A stretch of 64,000 nucleotides of DNA. Source: Paenibacillus sp. FSL H7-0326 (GTDB lineage: Bacteria; Bacillota; Bacilli; Paenibacillales; Paenibacillaceae). The notes beneath the pieces are model-generated. The model made no database searches. It was not told where the DNA came from and saw only the letters and a program-made list of their open reading frames with translations. This document shows, piece by piece, positions 43,197 to 54,600 of the stretch (within the stretch, counting starts at the first letter, position 1; every line of letters begins with the position of its first letter). The stretch spans positions 124,001-188,000 of the forward strand of contig NZ_MPVN01000001.1 of the NCBI RefSeq assembly GCF_001955535.1, given 5' to 3'. The translations under genes and the position numbers were made by a program.

Positions 43197-45091
43197 TCAT
43201 TCTCCGGACCATAGCTTGTCCAGCATACTCATATAATCTTCGACAATCATGTCCTCATCAATGATCAAGTCGCCGATATGCTCCATTGCGGCTTCATTAA
43301 TCTCCTCAATCAGCACAGCGGGCATGGAGCCTGCTCTGCTGGCAGCAGCCTGCAGCGCTTGTTCACCATGGATGTTCTTAAGTGCGAACAAAATTTCGAG
43401 ATGTGTATGCTGTAAGCTAGCGGCAAAATCTCTCCATTCCTCATCAAGCTCTTCCACGTTCCATACCACAGCAGGCTGCTCTTCCACTTGATTCTCCGCA
43501 ACAACAGCTGATACGGGATTCACTTCTTCAATTTCGTCTACAGATAGAGGAGCAGGTGCATCAAAGTCCATTACGGCCTGAATAATCTGCTGTCCTTCTG
43601 ACTCGCGCTTTAAGGAAGCTGCTTGGGAGCCGCTATGTTCCAATAATCTGTTATGTCCGCTATGTTCAATCCGTGCCTTACTGGAAATATTCACTTCCTG
43701 TTCTTCATCATCTACGCCAAGCATCAGCATATTTCTTACCTCATCAGATTCACGTGCTAAGCGCTCAAGCTTTCGCTGATTGATGTGGATCTGCGGCTTA
43801 ACCGCGCGGGCTGTTTCAGCTTTGAGGGCGTTCATCTCTTTTATCAAGTAGCGTGAGATAAGCTCCTCCACCTCTTGTTCAAGTTCAATCCCTCTTAGTC
43901 TGCCCTTGAACCCTTTCAATTCGCGCAGCTTATTCTCAGTGAATCGCACTAGCTGAGTGATATAAGCTCTTAATGGCTTATACTCGCTGATCGGCGCATA
44001 CTCGACGGTTATCGTTCGTCCGTAGATGTCACTATCATATAGTGCACTCTTGAACAGCGTCCGTTTCACACGCCGGGAGTGAGGTTCAAAGCGCTGGATC
44101 AGCCTGGCTCCATGGGATCTGTATAAATATTGATCAACAAGGGCAATGACCTTCGGAGTAAACCTCGTCATCTCATATCGACCGCTCTCGATATAAAACC
44201 GGCTTCGCTCAGGATCAAAATCCAGCATGAAAAAGAGGTTGTCCCAAGACAGCTCTACCGGTTCAGCGGTAAATCGCCGTTTCCATTCCAGCTCCTTCAA
44301 TTCATTCGACATGCTGCGAGGCAGCTTCTTATTCATAGGAGGCGGAACATAACCCAGCTGATGCAGGGCTGCAAAATCATAGAGCCATTCTCTCATGTAG
44401 TTGTCCATCTTCGGATGATGTTTACGGTAAGCCTGCCACACTTTATTTAGCTGGTCCCAGCCATCAGACGGGTCAACCCAGCCAATTCCGTTAATAAGCT
44501 CGTATATATATATACAAATAAATAGGACAAATCCGTCACTGGATAACGGCAGGCCCGCACTTCTGATCTCCAGTAAAAATACCACTGATATTGCTCAGTT
44601 CTCATCTGATCATAAGTGGGCCAGTAGCTGTGAAATGGAACAAAAGGAACCTGCTCAGCACAATACTCTGCCAGTTCTTTGGCTGTATGTACAAACTGCT
44701 GCTCCCGTGATATATAACGAAAATCCTGCTCCCAGATCACTTGCGGTACGGTGTTCTTAGGGGCATAGATCTGACGAACTGATTCGCTATGAGGAACTTC
44801 CTGCACAGCCAGGTTATTGTACCGATTAAGTCCATCATCCTGCACTTTACTGAGCTCTGTATAACTGCTCTTAGATGGTTTCTCAGTCGCTGCTTCCTCC
44901 CAGATCAGAACATCTGGAATGTCCAGGTCATCGATATGAGAATCCAGGGATCGTTTATATTTAGCATCACTAGTACCTGCGTTGTTGTCCTTAATATCTG
45001 TAGAAATTGCTTCACTTGGAGCAATGGAAACATCCCTTTCATTTCCTGACAGATCAAATTCGGCAAACCGGATCTGATCGTTGTTACTCAT
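43197..45091 (-). pseudogene. sngA: Shango TerB-domain protein SngA, frameshifted at a (TA)6 tract
   Basis: First gene of the defence operon, ATG 45091 behind GGAGG. The reading frame from 45091 runs 214 codons through a TerB_N domain (WPTYDQMRTEQYQWYFYWRS) and then shifts: it ends LSYLFVYIYTSLLTEL. The second frame, open from 44585 to 43197, carries on from the same point as YIYELINGIGWVDPSDGWDQ and contains the rest of TerB_N and the TerB_C-like region (RYLIKEMNALKAETARA, LEILFALKNIHGEQALQ). The junction is a (TA)6 tract at 44503-44514. Removing one TA gives a continuous protein of about 630 residues. As read, the gene is off. Replication slippage could restore it, or the shift could be an assembly error. 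Confidence 0.85.
44503..44514. repeat. (TA)6 microsatellite inside sngA
   Basis: Six perfect TA units flanked by G and C. With five units the codons read Leu-Phe-Val-Tyr-Ile-Tyr-Glu-Leu and join the two halves of the TerB gene; with six they shift the frame. Short dinucleotide tracts can change length by slipped-strand mispairing, the mechanism of phase variation. Confidence 0.85.
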
Positions 45092-45169
45092 AGGACATAC
45101 CTCCCTCCATCACAATTTAGATTATAACACTTGAAGGAATTGAGCATCTATCCCTGCACAAAAAAGAGA

Positions 45170-45191
45170 AGGATTCTTGAGTTCGAATCCT
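45170..45191 (-). terminator. Rho-independent terminator
   Basis: AGGATTC pairs with GAATCCT across an eight-base loop, followed on the minus strand by TCTCTTTTTTG. It lies just after the stop of the DUF2798-like gene at 45210 and before the sngA start, insulating the defence operon. Confidence 0.8.
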
Positions 45192-45209
45192 CCTCCTAGC
45201 GTGAGAGTA

Positions 45210-45476
45210 TTATTTCAGTTCTGTACTCTGCTGTGTCTCTCTTGTATATTCCACAAACTGAATTCTTTTCATCACTTTGCGGATTCCTTTCGGAAGAAAA
45301 TAGGCGACAGGAAATGCCAGCAAGAAAGCAATACTCCAAGAACGCATCCATATCATTAAGAAGGAATCATGAAAGCCGTAATTAATTGACATCATGACAA
45401 ATGACATCAGACATGACATTCCAAACGCCATAAAAAATGTGAAAATAATCGTTTCGTACTTTTTATTTATCTTCAT
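45210..45476 (-). CDS. Small membrane protein, DUF2798 family
   Basis: An 88-residue protein with two membrane segments (about residues 9-31 and 42-63) separated by GFHDSFLMIWMRSW. The arrangement, with a basic N-terminus, AFPVAYFLPKGIRKVM after the second helix and a hydrophilic tail, is that of DUF2798. ATG 45476 follows GGAGAG by eight bases, so the longer open frame to 45569 is not needed. The function of the family is unknown. It stands alone between a small hypothetical gene and the terminator at 45170. Confidence 0.82.
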   Translation of the reverse strand: MKINKKYETIIFTFFMAFGMSCLMSFVMMSINYGFHDSFLMIWMRSWSIAFLLAFPVAYFLPKGIRKVMKRIQFVEYTRETQQSTELK

Positions 45477-45583
45477 TATGTTTCTCTCCGTTGTTCTATA
45501 ATCATATTGCTCAGGACGCTGCGTTACCGCATAACGATGTATTTTATCAGTAAGTATGCAGTTCGTCAATCGTTAGGTGTTGC

Positions 45584-45862
45584 TCATATTCTTTCTTTGA
45601 CCGCTTGAATGAACGCTGCCGGATTCTCTTTAACAGTATAAGGATAAACGCCTTGCTGTGTATGCAGATATAGCAGTCCATCCTTCTCGCCCACCTTTTT
45701 GTAGGATAGATCAAATACTTTATCCAGTGGAAACTCCCGATATTTTGTAACAATCTTATCCGAATAAAGAATCAATTCACGCTCATCTGCAATGGTCTCC
45801 ATACGGATACCTTCAATTTTACGTAACATTTTATAATAGGCCTGTGTGGCAAGCCTCTCCAT
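45584..45862 (-). CDS. Small hypothetical protein
   Basis: A 92-residue soluble protein from ATG 45862, eight bases after AAGGAG; a GTG three codons upstream lies too close to it. The N-terminal 25 residues are helical (RLATQAYYKMLRKIEGIRME). The rest alternates short strands (RELILYSDKIVTKYREFPLD, GLLYLHTQQGVYPYTV) and ends with a helix. The pattern could be a small PH-like or YokE-like fold, but I recognise no family. Ribosome-binding site, codon pattern and length support a real gene. It is upstream of the DUF2798 gene by about 107 bases. Confidence 0.7.
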   Translation of the reverse strand: MERLATQAYYKMLRKIEGIRMETIADERELILYSDKIVTKYREFPLDKVFDLSYKKVGEKDGLLYLHTQQGVYPYTVKENPAAFIQAVKERI

Positions 45863-45998
45863 ATTATTCACTCCTTGCTTTGAATGATAATGCAGCTTGA
45901 ATTACCCGATCTTCGTGAGTCTTTTTACGATGACTTCGATTACTATTCATGATAATCTGTTATCACAGTGAAGTAAAATCTCCATAAGGAGTGATCAT

Positions 45999-46853
45999 GT
46001 GAATCCCTTCTCACCCGACATGTTAAGAGACAAAGTCATTATCGTTACGGGAGGTGCTACCGGCCTCGGCCAAGCCATGAGTGAGCAATTCGCAGAGCTT
46101 GGTGCCAAGCTCGCCATATGCGGAAGAAGACAGGCGGCGCTGGATCAAGCGGCTGAAGTATTTCACTCTAAAGGTCAAGACATCTATGTACAATCCTGTG
46201 ATGTAAGAGATCCTGTTCAAGTGAGTGAATTTGTGAAAGCGGTTTATTCACATTATGGTAAAGTTGATATTCTCGTCAACAACGCTGCAGGCAACTTCAT
46301 AAGTCCAACCGAGCGATTGTCTCATCGGGCAGTAGATTCAGTTCTTGGCATCGTTCTGCATGGTACCTTCTATATGACCCTTGAAGTCGGCAAAAAATGG
46401 ATTGAGCTTGGCCATCCTGGAACGATGCTGAACATTGTAACGACTTATGCTTCAACGGGATCAGGCTACGTAACCCCTTCTGCTGCAGCTAAGGCAGGGG
46501 TGCTTGCCCTTACTCGTTCACTTGCGGTAGAATGGGCACCTTATGGAATTCGTCAAGTTGCCATTGCACCGGGAGCTTTTCCAACCGATGGTGCAGACTC
46601 AAGACTCTCTCCCACACCGGAGCTCCAGCAGCAATTGATTGACCGTATCCCTATCAAACGCGCTGGCAGTAAGGAGGAGCTTACTCATCTGGCAGCCTTT
46701 CTTGTATCAGACTATGCAGGCTTTATTAACGGTGAAGTCATAACGATTGATGGCGGCGAATGGCTGCAGGGAGCAGGACAGTTCAACGGGTTAACAGAAG
46801 TATCGCATGAACAGTGGGATGAGCTTGCCAGAATGACACGTAAAGGCAAATAG
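45999..46853 (+). CDS. fadH: SDR oxidoreductase, 2,4-dienoyl-CoA reductase (FadH/YkuF) type
   Basis: A 284-residue short-chain dehydrogenase. GTG start seven bases after AAGGAG. The NADP(H)-binding motif is TGGATGLGQAM and the next strand ends in CGRR, favouring NADPH. NNAAGNF and the SAAAKAG active-site segment match YkuF/FadH, where the classical Tyr of YxxxK is replaced in the same way. IAPGAFPTDGADSRLS and the final GGEWLQG are typical. It would reduce 2,4-dienoyl-CoA in the breakdown of unsaturated fatty acids. It has a terminator directly after and no operon partner. Confidence 0.82.
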   Translation: MNPFSPDMLRDKVIIVTGGATGLGQAMSEQFAELGAKLAICGRRQAALDQAAEVFHSKGQDIYVQSCDVRDPVQVSEFVKAVYSHYGKVDILVNNAAGNFISPTERLSHRAVDSVLGIVLHGTFYMTLEVGKKWIELGHPGTMLNIVTTYASTGSGYVTPSAAAKAGVLALTRSLAVEWAPYGIRQVAIAPGAFPTDGADSRLSPTPELQQQLIDRIPIKRAGSKEELTHLAAFLVSDYAGFINGEVITIDGGEWLQGAGQFNGLTEVSHEQWDELARMTRKGK

Positions 46854-46858
46854 AATAA

Positions 46859-46901
46859 GGACACCTATTTTGCTGATGATCATCAACAATAGTAGGTGTC
46901 C
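46859..46901. terminator. Bidirectional terminator
   Basis: GGACACCTA (46859-46867) pairs with TAGGTGTCC (46893-46901), with an inner palindrome around TGATGATCATCA. It lies between the convergent SDR gene and FG-GAP gene, six bases after the SDR stop. Confidence 0.8.
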
Positions 46902-46913
46902 GTTTATATTAAT

Positions 46914-48185
46914 TTATGATTTGATAACTTCTCCGCCCATATAAATGGTAGAGCTGTATAGTCGCTTCGTTTGAACTAAAGGCTTCGCTCCCGGCATAAC
47001 AGCAATAGAATCTGCATGCGATGAATAGATGCGAATCGTATCACCATCGTAAATTGCAATTTGCTCCCGGCCGTTACCTAGAAAATCGGCATGCCCTACA
47101 TAACCATCTACCGGAAAGGCTGTAACCACATTCATATCACCGTCATAGAGCGTAGGAAATATACCCCCTCCACGTCTATAAGCTAGTATGTAATCCATCC
47201 CGCTCTCATCCCAGCCGCTGATAGTATCAATAATGGTGAGCCAGCCGTCTGTTTGACGATGCTCCTTCCATATTTCTTGACCGTTTGCATCCAGCATGAA
47301 CATTCCATCCTTGCCTTTAAGGCCTGATTTGCCATCTCCGCGAATGATCCGGTCCAGCCCAGCAATCTGAAGCCCCGGCAGATCCTCTCGGAATCGTCCA
47401 AGTGCAATATGCTGGGATTCAATAGAGTCCTCATATCTCCATACTTCTGTTCCATGCTTATCCATCATCACCGTTACGCTGCCGCCAATGACAATCTCCA
47501 TCTCTCCATCCCCGTTTACGTCCCCTACCCATATACAATCTGCATGATCAGACAAGTCCTGACAGCTCCATAGTACGTTTCCGGCTGAATCCAGCAGATC
47601 ATACCCTGCCATGACTTCGTCTTTACCATCACCATTGATATCGTAAACCCACGGGAAGTGACCGGGATTCCCTTGATACGTCCACAGCAGTTCAAAATCG
47701 GAATTTAGCGCCCATATTTGATGATAACGATCTTTGAGCAATAGATCCGTTGGACGATCATTTCCAGACAAATTTGCGATAATAATACAGTCGTGCGCTT
47801 CCGGAGAGGGAAGATCATAGACCTGTCTGCTCTCTCCAGTCGTCCCGTCAATAATATGAAACTGATCATTCATCACACACAGGACTTCCAGCTGTCCATC
47901 ACCGTCCAGATCATACACTTGTGCAGGATAATCCGATCCTTGTGTGCCTGCATCCATATCCGGAGTTCCTCTTTGCCAGAGCATCCGTCCCTCCAGATCA
48001 AATACCGTGATACACTGCACCTGATGAGGAATATACCTTACATCCTTGCGGTTATCCGGCTGAATCATAACCAGTTCCAATCTTCCATCGTTATTGAGAT
48101 CCCCGAATAACATTTTACAGTTAGGACCAGCTGCACTCGCATCAACTGTTGCAAGGCAAACCGGCTCTGATTGCTGAAGTATCAT
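46914..48185 (-). CDS. Cytosolic FG-GAP/VCBS beta-propeller protein
   Basis: A 423-residue protein without a signal peptide, built of seven or so propeller blades. At least four calcium-binding loops can be read: DLNNDGRLE (28-36), DLDGDGQLE, DINGDGKDE and DVNGDGEME, plus HADFLGNGREQ near the end. Some blades also show PQQ-like VLWSCQDL and TEVWRY ends. The layout recalls the propeller of family PL11 rhamnogalacturonan lyases, and the C-terminal KRLYSSTIYMGGE resembles the end of such enzymes, but I cannot place catalytic residues. FG-GAP propellers are usually extracellular; here no export signal is seen. Function open. Confidence 0.75.
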   Translation of the reverse strand: MILQQSEPVCLATVDASAAGPNCKMLFGDLNNDGRLELVMIQPDNRKDVRYIPHQVQCITVFDLEGRMLWQRGTPDMDAGTQGSDYPAQVYDLDGDGQLEVLCVMNDQFHIIDGTTGESRQVYDLPSPEAHDCIIIANLSGNDRPTDLLLKDRYHQIWALNSDFELLWTYQGNPGHFPWVYDINGDGKDEVMAGYDLLDSAGNVLWSCQDLSDHADCIWVGDVNGDGEMEIVIGGSVTVMMDKHGTEVWRYEDSIESQHIALGRFREDLPGLQIAGLDRIIRGDGKSGLKGKDGMFMLDANGQEIWKEHRQTDGWLTIIDTISGWDESGMDYILAYRRGGGIFPTLYDGDMNVVTAFPVDGYVGHADFLGNGREQIAIYDGDTIRIYSSHADSIAVMPGAKPLVQTKRLYSSTIYMGGEVIKS

Positions 48186-48377
48186 GAGTGGTCCTCCATA
48201 TCAATGAATGTAGTGTAGATAAGCGTTTACATTGTACAGCATAAGGGATCACGATCTTTCCATCAATTGGACTTTTTTGTATAAGTGCTTTTGGGTATGG
48301 AATATATATCCTGTTCATGTTATATTCACTCTGTTCGTCAAATTTCGAGTATTTTTGTCATATCCTTAGGAGGCCTC

Positions 48378-50027
48378 ATGTTTAAACTTCGTACCGTTCT
48401 TGTCTTTGCATTCACTGTAATCGTCATTATGCTTACTTTCATTCTGGGATCAATACTTAGCCATCGTGCCGAGAGCAGCCTCCAGAAGGAGATAGGTCAA
48501 TCACTTGCGAACATTGCCTATCAGATGTCGGACAAGCTGGACAATTTTATGTGGTCAAGGCAGGGTGAAGTCGAAATGCTGGCCGCTACATATACACTGG
48601 CTCAGAATAACGAGATTTCCGCAATCCAAAATTTAATGGGACAGCTTCAAACAAGCTTCCCTTCTTTCTCATGGGTAGGTTATATGAATGTGAAGGGAGA
48701 TGTGTTGGCAGCGACAGATGGAATTCTGGTGGGCGCAAATATATCTGAACGTCCTGTCTTCAAAGAAGGAATCAAGGGCAAATTTATTGGAGATGTACAC
48801 GATGCTGTACTGCTGGCTAAGCTTCTTCCCAATCCTACCGGAGAGCCGCTGCAATTTGTGGATATTAGTATGCCGGTAATGGACCGTGACGGTCAGGTTA
48901 AGGGAGTGCTCGCTGCTCACCTTAGCTGGGAATGGTCTAGAGAGGTGGAGCGGACGATATTGGAGCCTCAGCAGCAGCATACGCAGGATATGGAGCTGTT
49001 CATTGTAAGTAAGAACGATAACACGATTCTGTTAGGGCCCGATGATATGGTGGGTCAACAACTAGACATTCAATCCATTCAAAATGTGCAAAACGGTCAA
49101 AATTCATGGGAAATTGAAGAATGGCCCGATGGACAAACATATCTAACCGGCTATGCATATGGAGATGGATATTTGAATTATGAGGGTCTCGGATGGTCCG
49201 TACTGGTCAGACAGCCTGAAGCCACAGCCTTTATTGGTCTTAACGAGCTGACAAGACAGTTTATTATGGTAGGGGCAGCCGCCGCCCTCATCTTTGCTGC
49301 GATTGGCTGGTTATTGTCAGAGCGAATTACAAAGCCGATCCGGGGAATTACCAATGCGGCAAATCAGCTGAGACAAGGTAAAGATGTGAAAATCCCGGTA
49401 TATAAAAGTTTCTCAGATATGCAGATTCTCTCCCTGTCTCTTCGCAGTCTGGTCGATACACTGGTTCGGACAGAAACAGCGCTGGGTGATATGAAAAATC
49501 AGGCTCATCGGGATCAGCTTACAGGCTTACCTAATCGGGCAGCCCTGGAGATTTATTTGGAGAATACCATTATGGATCTGGATCCGGAGCATGAGGCGTT
49601 ATCTTTTATGTATTTGGATTTGGACGGCTTTAAGCGTGTTAACGATACTTTGGGACATCAGACAGGTGATATTTTATTACAAAAAGTAGCAAGCCGCTTA
49701 AGAGAAGCCATCCCAGCGCGTGATATCGTTGTCCGCTTAGGCGGAGATGAATTTTTGATTATTCTGCGTTCCGGGAAGGATGAAGCGATAGACGCGGCGC
49801 GCACGATCTCTCATCGGATCATTGAATCGATCAACAGCCCTTTTATTATTGATCTCAATCATGTAACGATCGGCTGCAGTATGGGTGTATCCTTCTACCC
49901 GATCCATGACAGGGATGTGGGAAGTATAATTCGGCTTGCAGACGAAAGCCTGTATCAATCCAAGCAATCCGGAAAAAACCGGGTCACCTTCTATCCTCAT
50001 GAAGATATCCGATCATCGGATGAATAG
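48378..50027 (+). CDS. Membrane diguanylate cyclase (dCache-HAMP-GGDEF)
   Basis: A 549-residue cyclase making c-di-GMP. ATG 48378 behind TTAGGAGG is chosen over an upstream start at 48285 because it puts the first helix (residues 5-27) at the N-terminus. An extracytoplasmic dCache-like sensor spans about 35-285. A second helix near 292-313 leads to HAMP (SERITKPIRGITNAANQL). The GGDEF domain fills 370-540: DQLTGLPNRAAL, DLDGFKRVNDTLGHQ, RLGGDEFLII. The RxxD inhibitory site is degenerate (PARD), so product inhibition may be absent. No EAL domain. It faces a PilZ protein across a terminator. Confidence 0.93.
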   Translation: MFKLRTVLVFAFTVIVIMLTFILGSILSHRAESSLQKEIGQSLANIAYQMSDKLDNFMWSRQGEVEMLAATYTLAQNNEISAIQNLMGQLQTSFPSFSWVGYMNVKGDVLAATDGILVGANISERPVFKEGIKGKFIGDVHDAVLLAKLLPNPTGEPLQFVDISMPVMDRDGQVKGVLAAHLSWEWSREVERTILEPQQQHTQDMELFIVSKNDNTILLGPDDMVGQQLDIQSIQNVQNGQNSWEIEEWPDGQTYLTGYAYGDGYLNYEGLGWSVLVRQPEATAFIGLNELTRQFIMVGAAAALIFAAIGWLLSERITKPIRGITNAANQLRQGKDVKIPVYKSFSDMQILSLSLRSLVDTLVRTETALGDMKNQAHRDQLTGLPNRAALEIYLENTIMDLDPEHEALSFMYLDLDGFKRVNDTLGHQTGDILLQKVASRLREAIPARDIVVRLGGDEFLIILRSGKDEAIDAARTISHRIIESINSPFIIDLNHVTIGCSMGVSFYPIHDRDVGSIIRLADESLYQSKQSGKNRVTFYPHEDIRSSDE

Positions 50028-50033
50028 CTATGC

Positions 50034-50061
50034 AAAGAACCCGGCAGATGCCGGGTTCTTT
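50034..50061. terminator. Rho-independent terminator
   Basis: AAAGAACCCGGCA and TGCCGGGTTCTTT form a 13-bp stem with a very short loop seven bases beyond the cyclase stop. Both ends are A/T-rich, so it can serve both the cyclase and the convergent PilZ gene. Confidence 0.85.
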
Positions 50062-50118
50062 GACACATCCAATACATTCGATCGTACCAGCTCTATTCTC
50101 GCTTAACCATTTCCTTCT

Positions 50119-50787
50119 TCAATCGTTTAAATAGTGCGCTATTCCAATCTGCATTGGGCGATGTGTAGCTTGTTGATTAATAATTAGGGATTTGAGCGTA
50201 TGCTTATCTTCCTTCGACATTTCCACAAATTCTGCACCGTATCTATACTCTGTATCCAGATTCTGATGATGTCTGATTATCGCATTAAGCCTGAATTTTC
50301 CGTCAAGATTCACACGGACGATATCCTTCTCCTGAATCGGAATCGGACTTTCGATGGAGAATAGCAAGCCTCCCAAGCTAATATTTTTAATATCACATTG
50401 CAGCCCTGGCTCAAATACAATCGGACTGGAGGATGCTTGCGGTAACAAAGACTCTAGACAAGAGTTCAAGTGCCTCACCGGTATGCGGACATCCTTCCGT
50501 CTATTCAGCATCTTTTTCTGTAAATTTGGTGGTAATATGCATAGAATCCGCTGCAGGTAGCTTGCAATGGGATAGGTATCAAACACAATTAATCCTTCAG
50601 CAGAGTAGATCGTGATGCCCACCGAATTACCTAATGGAAACGGGATATTCTCCTCCACCTCAAACATCACTTCAAATACATCGCCTTCTATATAAGAGAC
50701 ACGCCCTCCAACCGAGCGGAGCTTACTCCGTACAACGACGACACAATCTATTAATGAGGCTTCGTTAATTTTATCTATGCTCATCAT
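50119..50787 (-). CDS. PilZ-domain c-di-GMP-binding protein
   Basis: A 222-residue cytoplasmic protein of the YcgR/YpfA type. Residues 1-95 form the N-terminal flagellar-brake-like (YcgRN) barrel. The PilZ domain follows: the c-di-GMP-binding RxxxR motif is RKDVR (about 98-102) and the second motif NISLGG (about 136-141, D/NxSxxG). Such proteins slow motility or alter the cell surface on c-di-GMP binding. The start at 50787 is preceded by AGGAGG. Being convergent with a diguanylate cyclase 92 bases away, it may read out that signal. Confidence 0.88.
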   Translation of the reverse strand: MMSIDKINEASLIDCVVVVRSKLRSVGGRVSYIEGDVFEVMFEVEENIPFPLGNSVGITIYSAEGLIVFDTYPIASYLQRILCILPPNLQKKMLNRRKDVRIPVRHLNSCLESLLPQASSSPIVFEPGLQCDIKNISLGGLLFSIESPIPIQEKDIVRVNLDGKFRLNAIIRHHQNLDTEYRYGAEFVEMSKEDKHTLKSLIINQQATHRPMQIGIAHYLND

Positions 50788-51112
50788 GTATTCCTCCTGA
50801 AATAGTTAAAAAGCTGCATTGAAAATACATCGTTGTGTGTTTTTGGAAAAATGATGATCAGGATTATTATATAAGAATATCAGAGATTTGAAATGTAGTT
50901 TTTTATATGAGTGAGCAAACCGAATCCGTTTCATCATCTCTATAGTAGCTTCAAGTTCAGCCCTGTATACCAATTTATCGGTTAATGCGTCTTGTTCCGA
51001 AATACTTGCTGTTATTCCATTGGAAGACTTCAATGAAAATAAAAAGAAACAGGGCTCTTATTAAAGCCCTGCATGTGAATTGGAATTTAATCTACTTGGG
51101 ATATCGGTACAA
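50788..51112. other. Intergenic region with terminator of the collagen-like gene
   Basis: CAGGGCT (51050-51056) pairs with AGCCCTG (51065-51071); on the minus strand a TTTCTTTTTATTTT run follows to 51036, so it terminates the collagen-like gene stopping at 51113. A 75-codon minus-strand frame at 50806-51033 starts with TTG without a ribosome-binding site and is not called. The rest presumably holds the PilZ promoter. Confidence 0.75.
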
Positions 51113-53872
<2,760 letters not shown>

Positions 53873-53907
53873 TTATGAAGTGCTTTGTTAGTTACAACAC
53901 TCACTTC

Positions 53908-54243
53908 TTACAATTCCGAAGACACTAATCGATGCGCGCTTACGATATGACCTGCTCCATCTTTTCCCCACACGGATACTTCAATCGCATCATGATCTTC
54001 AACCGACACTTTAAACTCATAACCGTCGACATTGGCTATATAATCGTTTGTAAATACTGCATTCGGATTGAGATTGAAGAGCTCTTCCACGTAAATTGTT
54101 CTTACTTGATCCAGCACATATCCTTGTATTAGGACCGAAGCATTTTGTGTCAATGATCTATTTATCATTTTAACTGTGACCATTTGGACCGGCCGAAGGC
54201 CGTTTACCGCACTATTCACAATAGGGCCCGTCGTGACAACCAA
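53908..54243 (-). CDS. Small beta-domain protein, paralogue of the collagen-like protein's N-terminus
   Basis: A 111-residue protein starting with TTG at 54243, nine bases after GGAGGG. Its whole length matches residues 1-128 of the collagen-like protein: TGPIVNSAVNGLRPVQMVTV, ASVLIQGYVLDQVRTIYVEE, IANVDGYEFKV, IEVSVWGKDGAGH and AHRLVSSEL align one to one. The gene lies 53 bases upstream of the collagen-like gene on the same strand, so they are probably co-transcribed. I infer that it is the base or cap that the filament's N-terminal domain binds to, as a basal-layer partner. No named family is known to me. Confidence 0.85.
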   Translation of the reverse strand: MVVTTGPIVNSAVNGLRPVQMVTVKMINRSLTQNASVLIQGYVLDQVRTIYVEELFNLNPNAVFTNDYIANVDGYEFKVSVEDHDAIEVSVWGKDGAGHIVSAHRLVSSEL

Positions 54244-54600
54244 TTATTGTTCCCTCCTTCATTACTGACCAATCCCAATAGATTAGGAACCATCTTTCTC
54301 AACATATGATGTCGGTGCTCAATGAATGTCATGAACCTTGTCGAGTTAAGCATTAATTTGGATCCTATTCGAACATTTCATCTACATATGTTTAAGTTTT
54401 GTCTCCTGGGTGAACATAATAGAGTGTGCTGTTGTTTAGAGGACATGGAACAGAGCTTTGTTTATTGTCAAGTGAATTATTTGTGATATATGATTACTAA
54501 TGAATTTCGCTTGCAAACCCTATCACCATCTACATAAATCAATTCAACTTACTGATTTACATAGATGCCGTATAATTAACTTAACAAAGGAGAATGAAGC
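54244..54600. other. Divergent promoter region, no gene
   Basis: 357 A+T-rich bases between the small beta-domain gene and the SDR gene. A TATAAT box at 54571-54576, with AAAGGAG just after it, is a likely sigma-A -10 element for the SDR gene; its -35 is weak. On the other strand CATATGTTG around 54362 loosely resembles a mother-cell sigma-K -10 for the spore-surface pair, but I cannot fix a -35. Confidence 0.5.

Noticed and set aside
44447..44585. Treating the two TerB frames as two separate genes
   Set aside because: The second frame has no ribosome-binding site, and its first 20 or so residues are noise. Homology runs on across the (TA)6 tract, so one broken gene is the simpler reading.
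45547..45753. 68-codon minus-strand frame
   Set aside because: Overlaps the better-supported 92-residue gene in another frame and has no ribosome-binding site.
50806..51033. 75-codon minus-strand frame
   Set aside because: TTG start, no ribosome-binding site, no recognisable domain, and it ends in A+T-rich intergenic sequence.
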